A DNA stretch of 64,000 nucleotides from Actinophytocola sp963826035. GTDB taxonomy: Bacteria > Actinomycetota > Actinomycetes > Mycobacteriales > Pseudonocardiaceae. Of the stretch, positions 42,425-52,411 are shown one piece after another. Both the position numbers and the translations under genes were made by a program. The stretch is taken from contig CAWGVZ010000004.1 of assembly GCA_963826035.1 (NCBI GenBank), positions 992,001 through 1,056,000 of the forward strand, in the 5' to 3' direction. Under the pieces are notes generated by a model, which was given only the letters and a program-made list of their open reading frames with translations, was not told the DNA's origin and did no database searches. Positions within the stretch are counted from its first letter, which is position 1; the number at the start of each line of letters is the position of its first letter.

Positions 42425-45400
42425 CTAGGCCCGGTACGCGCGGATGATCGTCTGCTCGATACCGCTGCCGGCGTCGCCCCGTGCCGTCACCCGCAGCGAG
42501 ACCGCCTGGCCGGCAGCGGGTTCGGGTAGCTGGGCCCGGAAAGCACGGTCGACGCGCTCGACCGGCACGGTCGACCACGTGGCGCCGTCATCGAGGGACA
42601 CCGACAGTCCGAACGAGGTGATCGCCTGCGCCCGGACCCCATGCGCCTGCCTGACCGTGAAAGTGGCCTGACCGGCGGTGGGATGGTTCGCCACGTCCAG
42701 CGGTAGGGCGTAGTCCACCGACAGCAGCGGCAGCGGAACACTGCCCGTGTCCTTCGGTCCGGCCGACCGGAACGTCCAGGACGTGGAGACCCTGGTGGAC
42801 ACCGGAAGGTCGGCGCTGGCGTCGACGTCGTAGGTCAGCCGGTAGTCGGCCGCCTGCCGCGGAATGGTGAAGTCGCCGAACGGGCGGTCGACCGTCCCCA
42901 CCGGCTGTCCGTCGCGCTCGAGGGTGAGCGTGCGCTTCATCTCGAAGCCCCAGCCGTCGGCCAGGCAGTCGAACCGCTGGTGCTGGTCGATCAGCGTGGC
43001 GAGTTCGATGTGCAGGTTGCCGCTGGTGCGCGACGGCGCGGCGGGTGCGCACTCGCTCGGGGAGCCGGTCTGGGCGTCGTACCAGTCGGAGCGCAGCGGC
43101 TGCCGCACCCACACCTTGTCCTGCCGGCTGCCCGGCTCGTACCGCGCGAGCGGCTCCTGGGTGACCGTCCCGTTCCAGAACGCCTCGTCCAGCCAGGCGA
43201 AGCCGGCCGACACGTAGTCGGTGCGGTCACCCGAGAGCGGGCTGGTCGAGTTCTCGGCCAGGAACACCCCTTCCTCGCTGAACCCGTACCGCTTGTGACC
43301 GGTGACGGAGTCCGGGATGTCGAGAGTGTTGAACTTCTGGTCGATCCGGGCGAGAGTGGCCTGCTCGGCGGCGGCGACCCGGTAGGTCGGGTCGTCCGGA
43401 ATGCCCTTGTCGAACGGGTGGATGAGGTCGTACAGGTACGGGCTCGGCTCGCTGCCGGGCGCGTCGAGGCCGAACGCGGCGTAGGCCTGGTACGTCCCGA
43501 TGCCGGTCCCGCTGTTCGGTGTCACGAACACGTTCTCGGCCTTGGCCGCGTCGCCCCAGGCGAACGCGAAGTCGGCCCAGCCGGTGCCACGCCGCGGCAT
43601 CTGGATGTAGGTGAGGCCGATGGAGTTCGCCTCGGTGGCCACCCCGTCGACGCTCGCCGAAAGCCGCTTGGCCTTGGACAGGTCGAGCGTCATCGACGTG
43701 TCGGCCGCGATGTCCACGTCCGGGTCGCCGGCCATGGCCGTGCGCTGATCGCTCGGACTCCACGCGGAGAACGAGCCCATGACCGTGTACCGGCCGGCGG
43801 GCACCCGGAACGTCAGCGACTGACCGGCGTCGGCGGACTCGCCGTGGTAGTAGATCGCCGGGTCGTCGATGTTGACCACCCACACGGAGACGTACCCGGC
43901 CACATCGTCCGGGGTGCCCGGGATCGCGGTCGTCTCGACCGTGAGGTCGTGGCTGGGCGGCTCGATGTAGAACGTCACCGGGGTGCGGGTCACGTCCCGG
44001 CCCACGCGTGCCGTGACGACCGCCGTGTACAGCCCGGGACGGTCGGCGAACGCGGCGCGGTCGATGGTCAGCTTCGTGCCGCCGCCCGCACCGGCGTCGA
44101 GCCGCAGCCGTCGGTCCGCGAGAGACGCGCCGGATACCGACTCTCCACTGTGGTCGGTCACGGCCACGTCGAGGGCGACGGTCGCCGCGCGGGTGCCGGT
44201 GTTGGTCCACCCCAGCTTCGCCTCGGCCGTGCCGGACTGCGGGTGTGCGAGGGTGCCGAGGTTGACCACCGGCTGGGTGCTGAGCACTCCGGACAGTGCC
44301 CTGGCCACGTCGAGCCGGCCGGCGCCGCTCGTGTACGGGTCACCGCCGGCCATCGGGTCGGTCGCGCCGACCAGCGCGGCCTTGAGCTGCCCGGCCCGCC
44401 AGTCGGGGTGGCGCTGGGCCAGGACGGCGGCCGCGCCGGCGACGTGCGGGGTGGCCATCGACGTGCCGGAGGCGGCCACGTAGTTCGCGTCGATCGCCTT
44501 GCCCATGGTGGTGCCGGCCGCGCGGGCGGCGACGATGTCGACGCCCGGCGCCACGAGTTCCGGCTTCGCGGCGCGGGTGTTGACCAGCGGTCCCCGGCTG
44601 GAGAAGTCGGCGACCACATCGGCGCCGTCCACCGCGCCGACCGTGAGCGCGCTGGCCGCGGCACCCGGTGACGGGACGGTGCCGTCGAGGGGGCCGGAGT
44701 TGCCGGCCGCCACCACGAACAGCGCGCCCGTCTGCTCGGTCAGCGCGTCGAGCGCGAGCGACAACGGGTCGGTGCCGTCACTCGGGTCCCAGCCGCCGAG
44801 GCTCAGGTTCACCACACCGGCCCGGCCGGCCGCCCACTCCATGCCGGCGATCACGCCCGAGTCGGTGCCCTCACCGTTGTCGTCGAGGACCTTGCCGACC
44901 ACGAGCTGGGCGCCGGGTGCCACGCCACTGCGCGCGCCGCCCGAGGCCGCGCCGGTGCCCGCGATCACGGACGCCACGTGGGTGCCGTGGCCGTAGCGGT
45001 CGCCCGCGTCGCCGCCGTCGACCGTGAAGTCCGCCTTCTCGGCGATCTGTCCGGCGAGGTCCGGGTGGGTGGCGTCGATGCCGGTGTCCAGCACGGCGAC
45101 CCGGGCGCCTTCGCCGGTGTACCCGGCTTCCCACGCCTGCGGCGCGGCGATCTGGCGCAGGTTCTGGTCCACCTTGGCCTGCGCTGTTTCCGAGGGGGCG
45201 GCGGTCGCCCGGACCCGCCGGTCGAGCCACACCTTCGGCGACGACGCGCTCCGGGTGGCCGAGCGGGTGGACACCGACCGGAGGAAGTCCGCGCCCGTCG
45301 CCTTCGCGTGCCGGCCCGAGACGGCCGCGATGCTCGGCAGCGCGCGGGCCCCGGCGAGGCCGGCGACCAGGGGGTCGGTGGTCGCCGCGCGGGCCTGGCC

Positions 45401-45817
45401 GCCCGGTCGGACGATGAGCGGCAGGTCCTTCGTACGCGCGTCGTCATAGCCGTCGAGGATCAACGCGGTCACGTCGAACAGTGCCGGGTCCAGTGCTGTG
45501 TCGACCAGCGGCGCGACCGTGGCCGGCACCACCCGGACGTGCCCGTCGGGGCCGCAGCTGCGGTTGAGCACGCCGCTCGGGCTGGCCGGGCGCACGCTCA
45601 CCACCGGGCAACCGGCCGACGCGCCCGTCACGGTCACCACGTCGCCGGTCAACAAGGTCACCGTGTACGTCTGCCCGGCGGGAAGCAGTGTCGGGGCGGC
45701 GGCCGGTTCGACCGAGCTGGTGTGGCCTTCGGCGGCGAAGCCGATGCCGGTCACCGCGAGCGTCGCCACCAACGCTCCGACGATCGGCAGGCGTCTGCGC
45801 CTTTTCGGTTCAGTCAT
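42425..45817 (-). CDS. Secreted subtilisin-like serine protease (S8), 1130 aa
   Basis: Signal segment RRRLPIVGALVATLAVTGIGFAA. A propeptide region precedes the S8 domain, whose triad is visible: Asp in VAVLDTGIDATHPDL (about residue 250), His in YGHGTHVASVIAG (about 283), Ser in SGTSMATPHVAGA (about 460). The C-terminal about 600 residues are beta-sandwich and jelly-roll-like. No LPXTG or membrane anchor is seen. ATG 45817 has CCTTCT six bases upstream, a leaderless arrangement. It is divergent from the sigma-factor gene and may be its target. Confidence 0.9.
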   Translation of the reverse strand: MTEPKRRRRLPIVGALVATLAVTGIGFAAEGHTSSVEPAAAPTLLPAGQTYTVTLLTGDVVTVTGASAGCPVVSVRPASPSGVLNRSCGPDGHVRVVPATVAPLVDTALDPALFDVTALILDGYDDARTKDLPLIVRPGGQARAATTDPLVAGLAGARALPSIAAVSGRHAKATGADFLRSVSTRSATRSASSPKVWLDRRVRATAAPSETAQAKVDQNLRQIAAPQAWEAGYTGEGARVAVLDTGIDATHPDLAGQIAEKADFTVDGGDAGDRYGHGTHVASVIAGTGAASGGARSGVAPGAQLVVGKVLDDNGEGTDSGVIAGMEWAAGRAGVVNLSLGGWDPSDGTDPLSLALDALTEQTGALFVVAAGNSGPLDGTVPSPGAAASALTVGAVDGADVVADFSSRGPLVNTRAAKPELVAPGVDIVAARAAGTTMGKAIDANYVAASGTSMATPHVAGAAAVLAQRHPDWRAGQLKAALVGATDPMAGGDPYTSGAGRLDVARALSGVLSTQPVVNLGTLAHPQSGTAEAKLGWTNTGTRAATVALDVAVTDHSGESVSGASLADRRLRLDAGAGGGTKLTIDRAAFADRPGLYTAVVTARVGRDVTRTPVTFYIEPPSHDLTVETTAIPGTPDDVAGYVSVWVVNIDDPAIYYHGESADAGQSLTFRVPAGRYTVMGSFSAWSPSDQRTAMAGDPDVDIAADTSMTLDLSKAKRLSASVDGVATEANSIGLTYIQMPRRGTGWADFAFAWGDAAKAENVFVTPNSGTGIGTYQAYAAFGLDAPGSEPSPYLYDLIHPFDKGIPDDPTYRVAAAEQATLARIDQKFNTLDIPDSVTGHKRYGFSEEGVFLAENSTSPLSGDRTDYVSAGFAWLDEAFWNGTVTQEPLARYEPGSRQDKVWVRQPLRSDWYDAQTGSPSECAPAAPSRTSGNLHIELATLIDQHQRFDCLADGWGFEMKRTLTLERDGQPVGTVDRPFGDFTIPRQAADYRLTYDVDASADLPVSTRVSTSWTFRSAGPKDTGSVPLPLLSVDYALPLDVANHPTAGQATFTVRQAHGVRAQAITSFGLSVSLDDGATWSTVPVERVDRAFRAQLPEPAAGQAVSLRVTARGDAGSGIEQTIIRAYRA

Positions 45818-45945
45818 GCCCCTAGAAGGGCGCCGGGTGCGCACGGGGTTGCACGCTCCGGAGAGAATTCGCGCGGTCTGACAACCTGGCGTTGGTTCGC
45901 ACGCATCTGAGGGGTGATGACCCAAACGGACGGGTGGGGCGACAT

Positions 45946-46470
45946 ATGCGGGACGGTTCGGAGACGGAGTACGTCGAGTACGTCACGGCGCGGATTCCCG
46001 CGTTACGGCGGCTGGCGTACCTCCTGACTGGCGACGGGCACCGCGCCGATGATCTGGTGCAGCAGACCATCACCAAGTTGTTCGTGAAGTGGCAGCGCGC
46101 GAAGAACGCCGACCACATCGACGCGTACGTCCGGACCATGTTGGTCCGCACGCACCTGAGCGAGCGACGGCTGGCGTGGACACGGGTACGGCTGTTCGGT
46201 GACACACCCGAGTCGCCGCCGGTCGAGGATCGCGGCATCGAGGAGCGCCAGGTCCTGCGCGTGGCACTGACCCAGGTGCCGCGCCGGCAGCAGGCCGTGC
46301 TGGTGCTGCGGTTCTTCTACGACCTGCCGGTCGACGAGGTGGCCGCGATGCTCGGCTGCTCGTCCGGGACGGTCAAGAGCCAGACCTCGCGCGGTCTGGC
46401 CACGCTGCGGCGCCTGCTCGGTGAGCGGGAGTTCGCCGGGTATTCCACCCCCAGACTGAGGAGCACGTGA
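45946..46470 (+). CDS. SigE-family ECF RNA polymerase sigma factor
   Basis: Region 2 (LRRLAYLLTGDGHRADDLVQQT, then WQRAKNADHIDAYVRTMLVR) and region 4 (LTQVPRRQQAVLVLRFFYDLPVDEVAAML, then TVKSQTSRGLATLRR) are complete. This is the actinobacterial group called SigE family in annotations. 174 aa; ATG 45946 follows GGTGGGG. The stop overlaps the next gene (TGATG), the usual sigma/anti-sigma coupling. Confidence 0.93.
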   Translation: MRDGSETEYVEYVTARIPALRRLAYLLTGDGHRADDLVQQTITKLFVKWQRAKNADHIDAYVRTMLVRTHLSERRLAWTRVRLFGDTPESPPVEDRGIEERQVLRVALTQVPRRQQAVLVLRFFYDLPVDEVAAMLGCSSGTVKSQTSRGLATLRRLLGEREFAGYSTPRLRST

Positions 46471-47708
46471 TGACATCCGAATTCGATCTCCGGGCACTCG
46501 ACGAGGAGCCGCCCACACCGTCCAGGGTGGACGTCGAGCGCGCGATCGCCGACGGGCGCCGTCACCGTACTCGCCGCGGGGTCGGGTACGCCGGCGCCGC
46601 GACGCTGACCGTGGTCGCGGTGGTCGGCGCGTCGGTCGCCGTGAGCGGGTTGTTCACCGACACCCGACCGGACGCCGACGTGCCGGCCGCCTCCGGCCTA
46701 CCCAAGGCGGCGTACACGATCCCGGGCATGGCCGGCTGGCAACCGCCCGCGGCCGCCCCGCCGACCAGCTGCGCGCTCGAACGGCTGCCGGTGCCGAACA
46801 ACGAGCCGATGGCGCTGACGTCCGGCGCCGACCCGACGGGTAAGTACATCGTCGGCCGCACCTACCCGGAGGGCGGCGGCTACGTGGGCGTCATCTGGCA
46901 GGACGGCCAGGCCACGGCCGTGGACCTGCCGGGCGACGAGGAGGAGTCGCTGGCGGACGTCGACTCGGCGGGTACCGCGGTCGGCTGGAGCTACGAGGGC
47001 GGCGGCCCGGTCCCGTACGTCTACAGCGGTGGCCAGGTGTCACGGTTGCCCGGCGCGGACCACGGCTCCGCGTTCGCGATCAACGACGCGGGAGCGATCG
47101 TGGGCGAGGACGCGGCCGGCGCCGCGCTGATGTGGCCGTCGGCGACCGCGGCGCCGGTCCCGCTGCCGCTGCCCGAAGGCGCGTCGGCCGCCACGGCCAA
47201 CGACATCGACGAGGACGGCACGGTGGTGGGCAACATCGACATGGAGCGGCCGTACGTCTGGTTCGCCGACGGCACCCACCGCGCGCTGCCGCTGCCGACC
47301 ATCGACGGCAAGCCGGCCACGAACGGGCGGGTCTTCACCGTCCGGAACGGCTGGGCGACCGGGTGGGCCAGCACGGGCGACGGCAAGCGGGCGGGCGCGG
47401 ACGGCCTTGGCGAGGACGCGGTGGCGGTCCGATGGAACGTCAACACCGACGAGGTGCGCGTGTTCGCCGAGTTCGACGTCCGAGCGAGCACGGCGAACGC
47501 GCAGGGCTGGCAGATCGGCACGAACACCGAGGGCCGCGCGGTGCTGGTCACCGACGCCGGCACGGTGCCCCTGCCCGAACTGGCCGAGCACGAACCGGGC
47601 GGCCTGACCAACATCCCGAGCACCCTGAGCGACGATGGCCGCCTCATCACCGGCCAGTCCGACGACGCGACGGACACCATTCAAGCGGTCGTGTGGCGCT
47701 GCGAGTGA
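46470..47708 (+). CDS. Single-pass membrane protein, probable anti-sigma/sensor partner
   Basis: About 45 cytoplasmic residues, one helix (GYAGAATLTVVAVVGASVAVSGLF), then about 330 outside residues with repeated blades resembling HAF repeats (DVDSAGTAVGW, AINDAGAIVGE, DIDEDGTVVGN), as in secreted beta-propellers. No zinc-finger HxxxCxxC anti-sigma motif is seen; the short N-terminal tail would have to bind the sigma factor. Translation is coupled to the sigma gene. 412 aa. An outside propeller sensing a ligand is inference. Confidence 0.78.
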   Translation: MTSEFDLRALDEEPPTPSRVDVERAIADGRRHRTRRGVGYAGAATLTVVAVVGASVAVSGLFTDTRPDADVPAASGLPKAAYTIPGMAGWQPPAAAPPTSCALERLPVPNNEPMALTSGADPTGKYIVGRTYPEGGGYVGVIWQDGQATAVDLPGDEEESLADVDSAGTAVGWSYEGGGPVPYVYSGGQVSRLPGADHGSAFAINDAGAIVGEDAAGAALMWPSATAAPVPLPLPEGASAATANDIDEDGTVVGNIDMERPYVWFADGTHRALPLPTIDGKPATNGRVFTVRNGWATGWASTGDGKRAGADGLGEDAVAVRWNVNTDEVRVFAEFDVRASTANAQGWQIGTNTEGRAVLVTDAGTVPLPELAEHEPGGLTNIPSTLSDDGRLITGQSDDATDTIQAVVWRCE

Positions 47709-47712
47709 CGCC

Positions 47713-47922
47713 TCACCGGCGGCGGAACTCGTAGTTGGGCTTGATGTGCTGGTTGTAGTAGCGGCCGTGGCTGTCGGCGGCGAGTAGCGCCATGAACTCG
47801 CGCGCCGGCACCTCGAGATACTCATAGACCGCCCCACCGGCGACCTCGATCTCGAGCACCCGGCGCCGCCGGTCATATCCGACGGACAGAACCACACCGG
47901 ACGCCACCCGCTGCCGGTGCAC
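47713..47922 (-). CDS. KTSC-domain protein (69 aa)
   Basis: KTSC domain: SVGYDRRRRVLEIEVAGGAVYEYLEVP, then LLAADSHGRYYNQHIKPNYEF. These small beta-rich proteins occur alone or fused to lysyl-tRNA synthetase-like or phage proteins, and their role is unclear. GTG 47922 is chosen because TAGCCT sits 7 nt upstream (leaderless). It converges with the sensor gene, 4 bp apart. Confidence 0.8.
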   Translation of the reverse strand: MHRQRVASGVVLSVGYDRRRRVLEIEVAGGAVYEYLEVPAREFMALLAADSHGRYYNQHIKPNYEFRRR

Positions 47923-47935
47923 GACTTCCAGGCTA
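47923..47935 (-). promoter_or_regulatory. Leaderless -10 box TAGCCT before the KTSC gene
   Basis: TAGCCT (47935-47930 on the minus strand), then 7 nt, then GTG 47922. Confidence 0.55.
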
Positions 47936-47978
47936 GAAGCCCAACACCGACGCTCCAAGTATCAGCTGAGTCGCCATA

Positions 47979-48076
47979 GAGGGCACGCAACTAGGGTCGG
48001 TGGATGCCCGTCGTGATCGAGGTGGTTCCTGGCGCCTCGGCGCGGCGGGCGCCACCAGTCCTAGTTGCGTGCCCTC
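47979..48076. mobile_element. MITE-like 98-bp inverted-repeat element
   Basis: Perfect 17-bp terminal repeats GAGGGCACGCAACTAGG and CCTAGTTGCGTGCCCTC. The complementarity extends inward imperfectly, so nearly the whole element folds as one hairpin. It carries no frame. TA lies just outside the left end and TTA outside the right, compatible with insertion at TA. Confidence 0.6.
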
Positions 48077-48126
48077 TTACCCGCTCGCCACAGGGCGCCA
48101 GCGCCCGTCGCCGCTCACACCAGATC

Positions 48127-48162
48127 CGGATGCGCTCGCCACCCAAGCGGCGAGCGCATCCG
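48127..48162. terminator. Strong hairpin after the exporter operon
   Basis: GGATGCGCTCGCC pairs perfectly with GGCGAGCGCATCC (8-nt loop; one further C-G pair). It lies 53 bp past the end of the ABC permease gene, which is on the minus strand. No T tract follows. Confidence 0.6.
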
Positions 48163-48214
48163 CGTTCCATCGGACGGTCGGACCGGCCATCCGGATGTCC
48201 TGGAAAAGTAACCG

Positions 48215-49057
48215 TCAGCCGCGGCGGCGGTACTGGCGCACGGCCAGCGGGACGAAGACCACGATGATGCCGACGATCCAGGCCAGCGCGCCCCACAGAC
48301 TGTCGGTCACCTCACCGCCGGTGAGCAGGGCCCGGACGGTGTCGGTCACCAGGGTCGTGGGGTTGACCTCGGCGAAGCTTGCCAGCCAGCCGGGCATCGT
48401 GTCGGTGGGGACGAAGATGGAACTGCCGAACTGCATCGGCAACATCCACAGGAACCCGATCCCCTGCACCGCCTGCGGGCTGCGCATGGCCATGCCGATG
48501 GTCGCGGCGATCCAGGCCATCGCCACGCCGAACATCAGCAGCAGGCCGACCGCGGCCATGGCCGAGAACACGTCGGTCTGGATGCGGAAACCGATGATCA
48601 GCGCGAAGATCAGGATGATCGCCTGGCCGAGCGCCAGGCGGCACACGTCGGCCAGGATACGGCCGGACAGCACGGCGGAGCGGGCGATCGGCAGGGACCG
48701 GAAGCGGTCCATGATGCCGCGGCTGAAGTCCAGGTTCAGGCTCATGCCGGTCACCGCGGTGGCCAGCGAGATGGTCTGCACCAGGATCCCCGGGATCAGG
48801 TACTGCGTGTAGTCCCCCTGCCCGCCCTGGATCGCGCCGCCGAAGACGAACACGAACACGAGCGTCAGCACGATCGGCACGATCGTCGCGTCGATGAGCT
48901 GACCCGGGTCGTTGCGGATCAGCAGCAGGTTCCTGCGTGCGATGGCGAGCGTGTGCCGCACACCGGCGACCGGCCCGGAAACGGGCCGGGGCGGGCTCGG
49001 CGGGATCGCTGCCTGGTGCGGCGATGATGTCGACGCCGACAAGTCCGTAGCGGTCAT
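48215..49057 (-). CDS. ABC-2 type permease (DrrB-like)
   Basis: Six hydrophobic segments, with the ABC-2 signature region LNLDFSRGIMDRFRSLPIARSAVLSGR between helices and the C-terminal WIVGIIVVFVPLAVRQYRRR. The soluble N-terminus is Ser/Pro-rich. 280 aa. ATG 49057 lies 31 bp after the ATPase stop. With the ATPase it should form a half-by-half exporter, most plausibly for the peptide made by the adjacent NRPS. Confidence 0.9.
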   Translation of the reverse strand: MTATDLSASTSSPHQAAIPPSPPRPVSGPVAGVRHTLAIARRNLLLIRNDPGQLIDATIVPIVLTLVFVFVFGGAIQGGQGDYTQYLIPGILVQTISLATAVTGMSLNLDFSRGIMDRFRSLPIARSAVLSGRILADVCRLALGQAIILIFALIIGFRIQTDVFSAMAAVGLLLMFGVAMAWIAATIGMAMRSPQAVQGIGFLWMLPMQFGSSIFVPTDTMPGWLASFAEVNPTTLVTDTVRALLTGGEVTDSLWGALAWIVGIIVVFVPLAVRQYRRRG

Positions 49058-49088
49058 CTCGGATGTGCCTTCCACGGTCGGTGGGATG

Positions 49089-50366
<1,278 letters not shown>

Positions 50367-50609
50367 GAGAGTCCTTGTCTGAAGTAGTTGCGACGGGCCT
50401 GGACCGCGGCGAAACCACGCGGGAACACCGGCCGGACGAGTCGAGCGTATCGACGACTCCTATCAGAGGTGTATTGGCGAAAACGCGACCGGCACCGCGC
50501 GGATATCCGGGCGACGTCGCGCGATACGGCCCCGAAGCCGCGCGTGTCTACTGTCGGCCCCGCGGCGGCGCCGTCCGGCCGCGTTCCGTTGACGAGGAGG
50601 GAAAGCGCG

Positions 50610-51596
50610 ATGTCTTTGGCCGCAAGCACCAAGGATCTGCCGGCAATCGCGGACGTGTCGGCAGCGGATGCCGCCGCGGCCGAGCAGGTGGCGCTGGCAC
50701 TCCGCGACACCGCAGCCGGTGTGCTCGACAGCCGTGCGTGGATCGACGCCGCCAGGGAGTCCTGGAACGACCTGCCGACCGCACTGCGTAAGCGGTTGCG
50801 CGAGTTCCGCCGGTACTCCGGCGACCTGGGCGCCCTGCGACTGCGCGGCCTCCCGGTCGACGAGTCCACCCTCGGCCCCACCCCGAGCATCGCCGGCTCG
50901 GTGCAGCGCGCGGCCACCGTGCCGGCGTCGCTGCTGATGATGATCGCCAGCGGACTCGGCGACCCGATCGCGTTCCGTCCGGAGAAGACCGGCGCGATGG
51001 TGCAGGACGTGGTCCCGGTGCCCGGCAAGGAGGAGTTCCAGGGCAACGCGGGTTCCGTGCTGCTCGCCTTCCACACCGAGAACGCCTTCCACCAGTTCCG
51101 GCCGGACTACGTGCTGCTGCTGTGCCTGCGCCCGGACCACGACCGGACGGCCGGACTGACCACCGTGTGCATCCGGCAGGTCTACCAGCAGCTCGGCGAC
51201 GCCACCCGCGAGGCGCTGTTCGCGCCCGAGTACATCACGACGGCGCCGCCCTCCTTCGGTGACGGCGGCGCGGAAACCCTGCCGCACGGCGTGCTCGGCG
51301 GCGACCCGGCCGACCCCGACCTGCGGGTCGACTTCGCGGCCACCAAGCCGCTGACCGACCGGGCCGGCGACGCGATGCTGGAGTTGCAGGGCCTGTTCGC
51401 GCAGAACGCCCAGGTGCATCTGTTGGCGCCGGGCGAGCTGGCGATCGTGGACAACCGCGTCACCGTGCACGGCCGGACCGCGTTCGAGCCCCGCTACGAC
51501 GGGGCCGACCGGTGGCTGCAGCGCAGCTTCTCGCTGATCGACTTCCGTGCCTCGCAGCCGTTGCGGCCGGGTGACGGACACGTGATGGAGGGTTGA
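50610..51596 (+). CDS. Fe(II)/2-oxoglutarate oxygenase, AsnO/clavaminate synthase-like
   Basis: Hydroxylates an amino acid carbon for peptide assembly. The metal site is HxE (AFHTENAFH) plus a distal His (VTVHGRTAF). The downstream RYDGADRWLQR supplies the 2-oxoglutarate Arg, as in AsnO, VioC and related beta-hydroxylases. 328 aa; ATG 50610 follows GAGGAGGG. The NRPS has an Asn-like adenylation domain, so 3-hydroxyasparagine is the leading product. Enzymes for Arg or enduracididine are close relatives and cannot be excluded. Confidence 0.85.
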   Translation: MSLAASTKDLPAIADVSAADAAAAEQVALALRDTAAGVLDSRAWIDAARESWNDLPTALRKRLREFRRYSGDLGALRLRGLPVDESTLGPTPSIAGSVQRAATVPASLLMMIASGLGDPIAFRPEKTGAMVQDVVPVPGKEEFQGNAGSVLLAFHTENAFHQFRPDYVLLLCLRPDHDRTAGLTTVCIRQVYQQLGDATREALFAPEYITTAPPSFGDGGAETLPHGVLGGDPADPDLRVDFAATKPLTDRAGDAMLELQGLFAQNAQVHLLAPGELAIVDNRVTVHGRTAFEPRYDGADRWLQRSFSLIDFRASQPLRPGDGHVMEG

Positions 51597-51715
51597 CCGG
51601 GTGCCGGGGTAGGGCCAGCCCTACCCCGGGGCCTGCGGCTCACCCCATGGTGTCCGGCCGGTCACGCTCCGTACCGTTGGGTGTAGACCGGTCCGAAAGC
51701 GAACGAGGAGCACCC

Positions 51716-52381
51716 GTGCCTTCGACGTCCACCCTCCACCACGGCTACCGAACGGTGGCACCGCGATCGTCCGGCCCGCTGTCCCGGTTCCTGCGGGCAC
51801 CGTTCACCGCAGACACCTGGCGGCGCACGGCCTACGGCGTGCTGTCGCTGCCGCTGGCCGCCGTCTGCTTCGCGCTGACCATGCCGGGGCTGATCGCCAG
51901 CACCGCGCTGCTCGTCGTGTTCCTGGTCGGCATCCCGCTGTTCCTCCTGTTCTTCGGGGTGGCCCGCACCCTGGCCGGGGTGCAGCGGTCGTGGGCGCGG
52001 GTGATGCTCGGCGCCGACCTGCACGCGCCGCACCCGCTGGCACTGAGCGGCGGCCCGGTGCGGCGCTGGCGGGCCCGCTGCGGAGACTCCCGCACCTGGC
52101 GGGAGATCGCGTTCATCGTGCTGAACCTGCCGTTCGGGCTGGTGCTGCTGTTCCTGTGCGTCTACCCGTGGCTACAGGCGGTCTACAGCCTCAGTTACCC
52201 GATCGTGCAGTGGAACACGGACTTCGGCCCCGGCTCGTGGGGCGGCGACACGTGGATCGGCGTGGTCGCCCTGCACACCCTGCCCGGTTTCGCCGCGCTG
52301 TTCCTCGGCCCCTGGCTGATCCTGGGCGCCACCACCCTGCACGGCCACTGGGTGCGACTGATGGTCGGCGGTCGTGACTAA
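51716..52381 (+). CDS. Multi-pass membrane protein, sensor-domain-like (221 aa)
   Basis: Four to five helices (LPLAAVCFALTMPGLIAST, LLVVFLVGIPLFLLFFGVA, IAFIVLNLPFGLVLLFLCVYPW). The order and the loop RWRARCGDSRTWREI match the putative sensor domain found fused to actinobacterial histidine kinases, but no kinase follows. GTG 51716 follows GAGGAG. Its stop forms part of a terminator shared with the convergent methyltransferase. A role in regulation or self-protection in the cluster is inference. Confidence 0.7.
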   Translation: MPSTSTLHHGYRTVAPRSSGPLSRFLRAPFTADTWRRTAYGVLSLPLAAVCFALTMPGLIASTALLVVFLVGIPLFLLFFGVARTLAGVQRSWARVMLGADLHAPHPLALSGGPVRRWRARCGDSRTWREIAFIVLNLPFGLVLLFLCVYPWLQAVYSLSYPIVQWNTDFGPGSWGGDTWIGVVALHTLPGFAALFLGPWLILGATTLHGHWVRLMVGGRD

Positions 52382-52411
52382 GAGGCCGCGCAACTGGGGC
52401 GGCCTCTTAGT
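52377..52411. terminator. Bidirectional terminator made from both stop codons
   Basis: ACTAAGAGGCCGC pairs perfectly with GCGGCCTCTTAGT across a 9-nt loop. The arms contain the TAA of each convergent gene. Confidence 0.75.
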
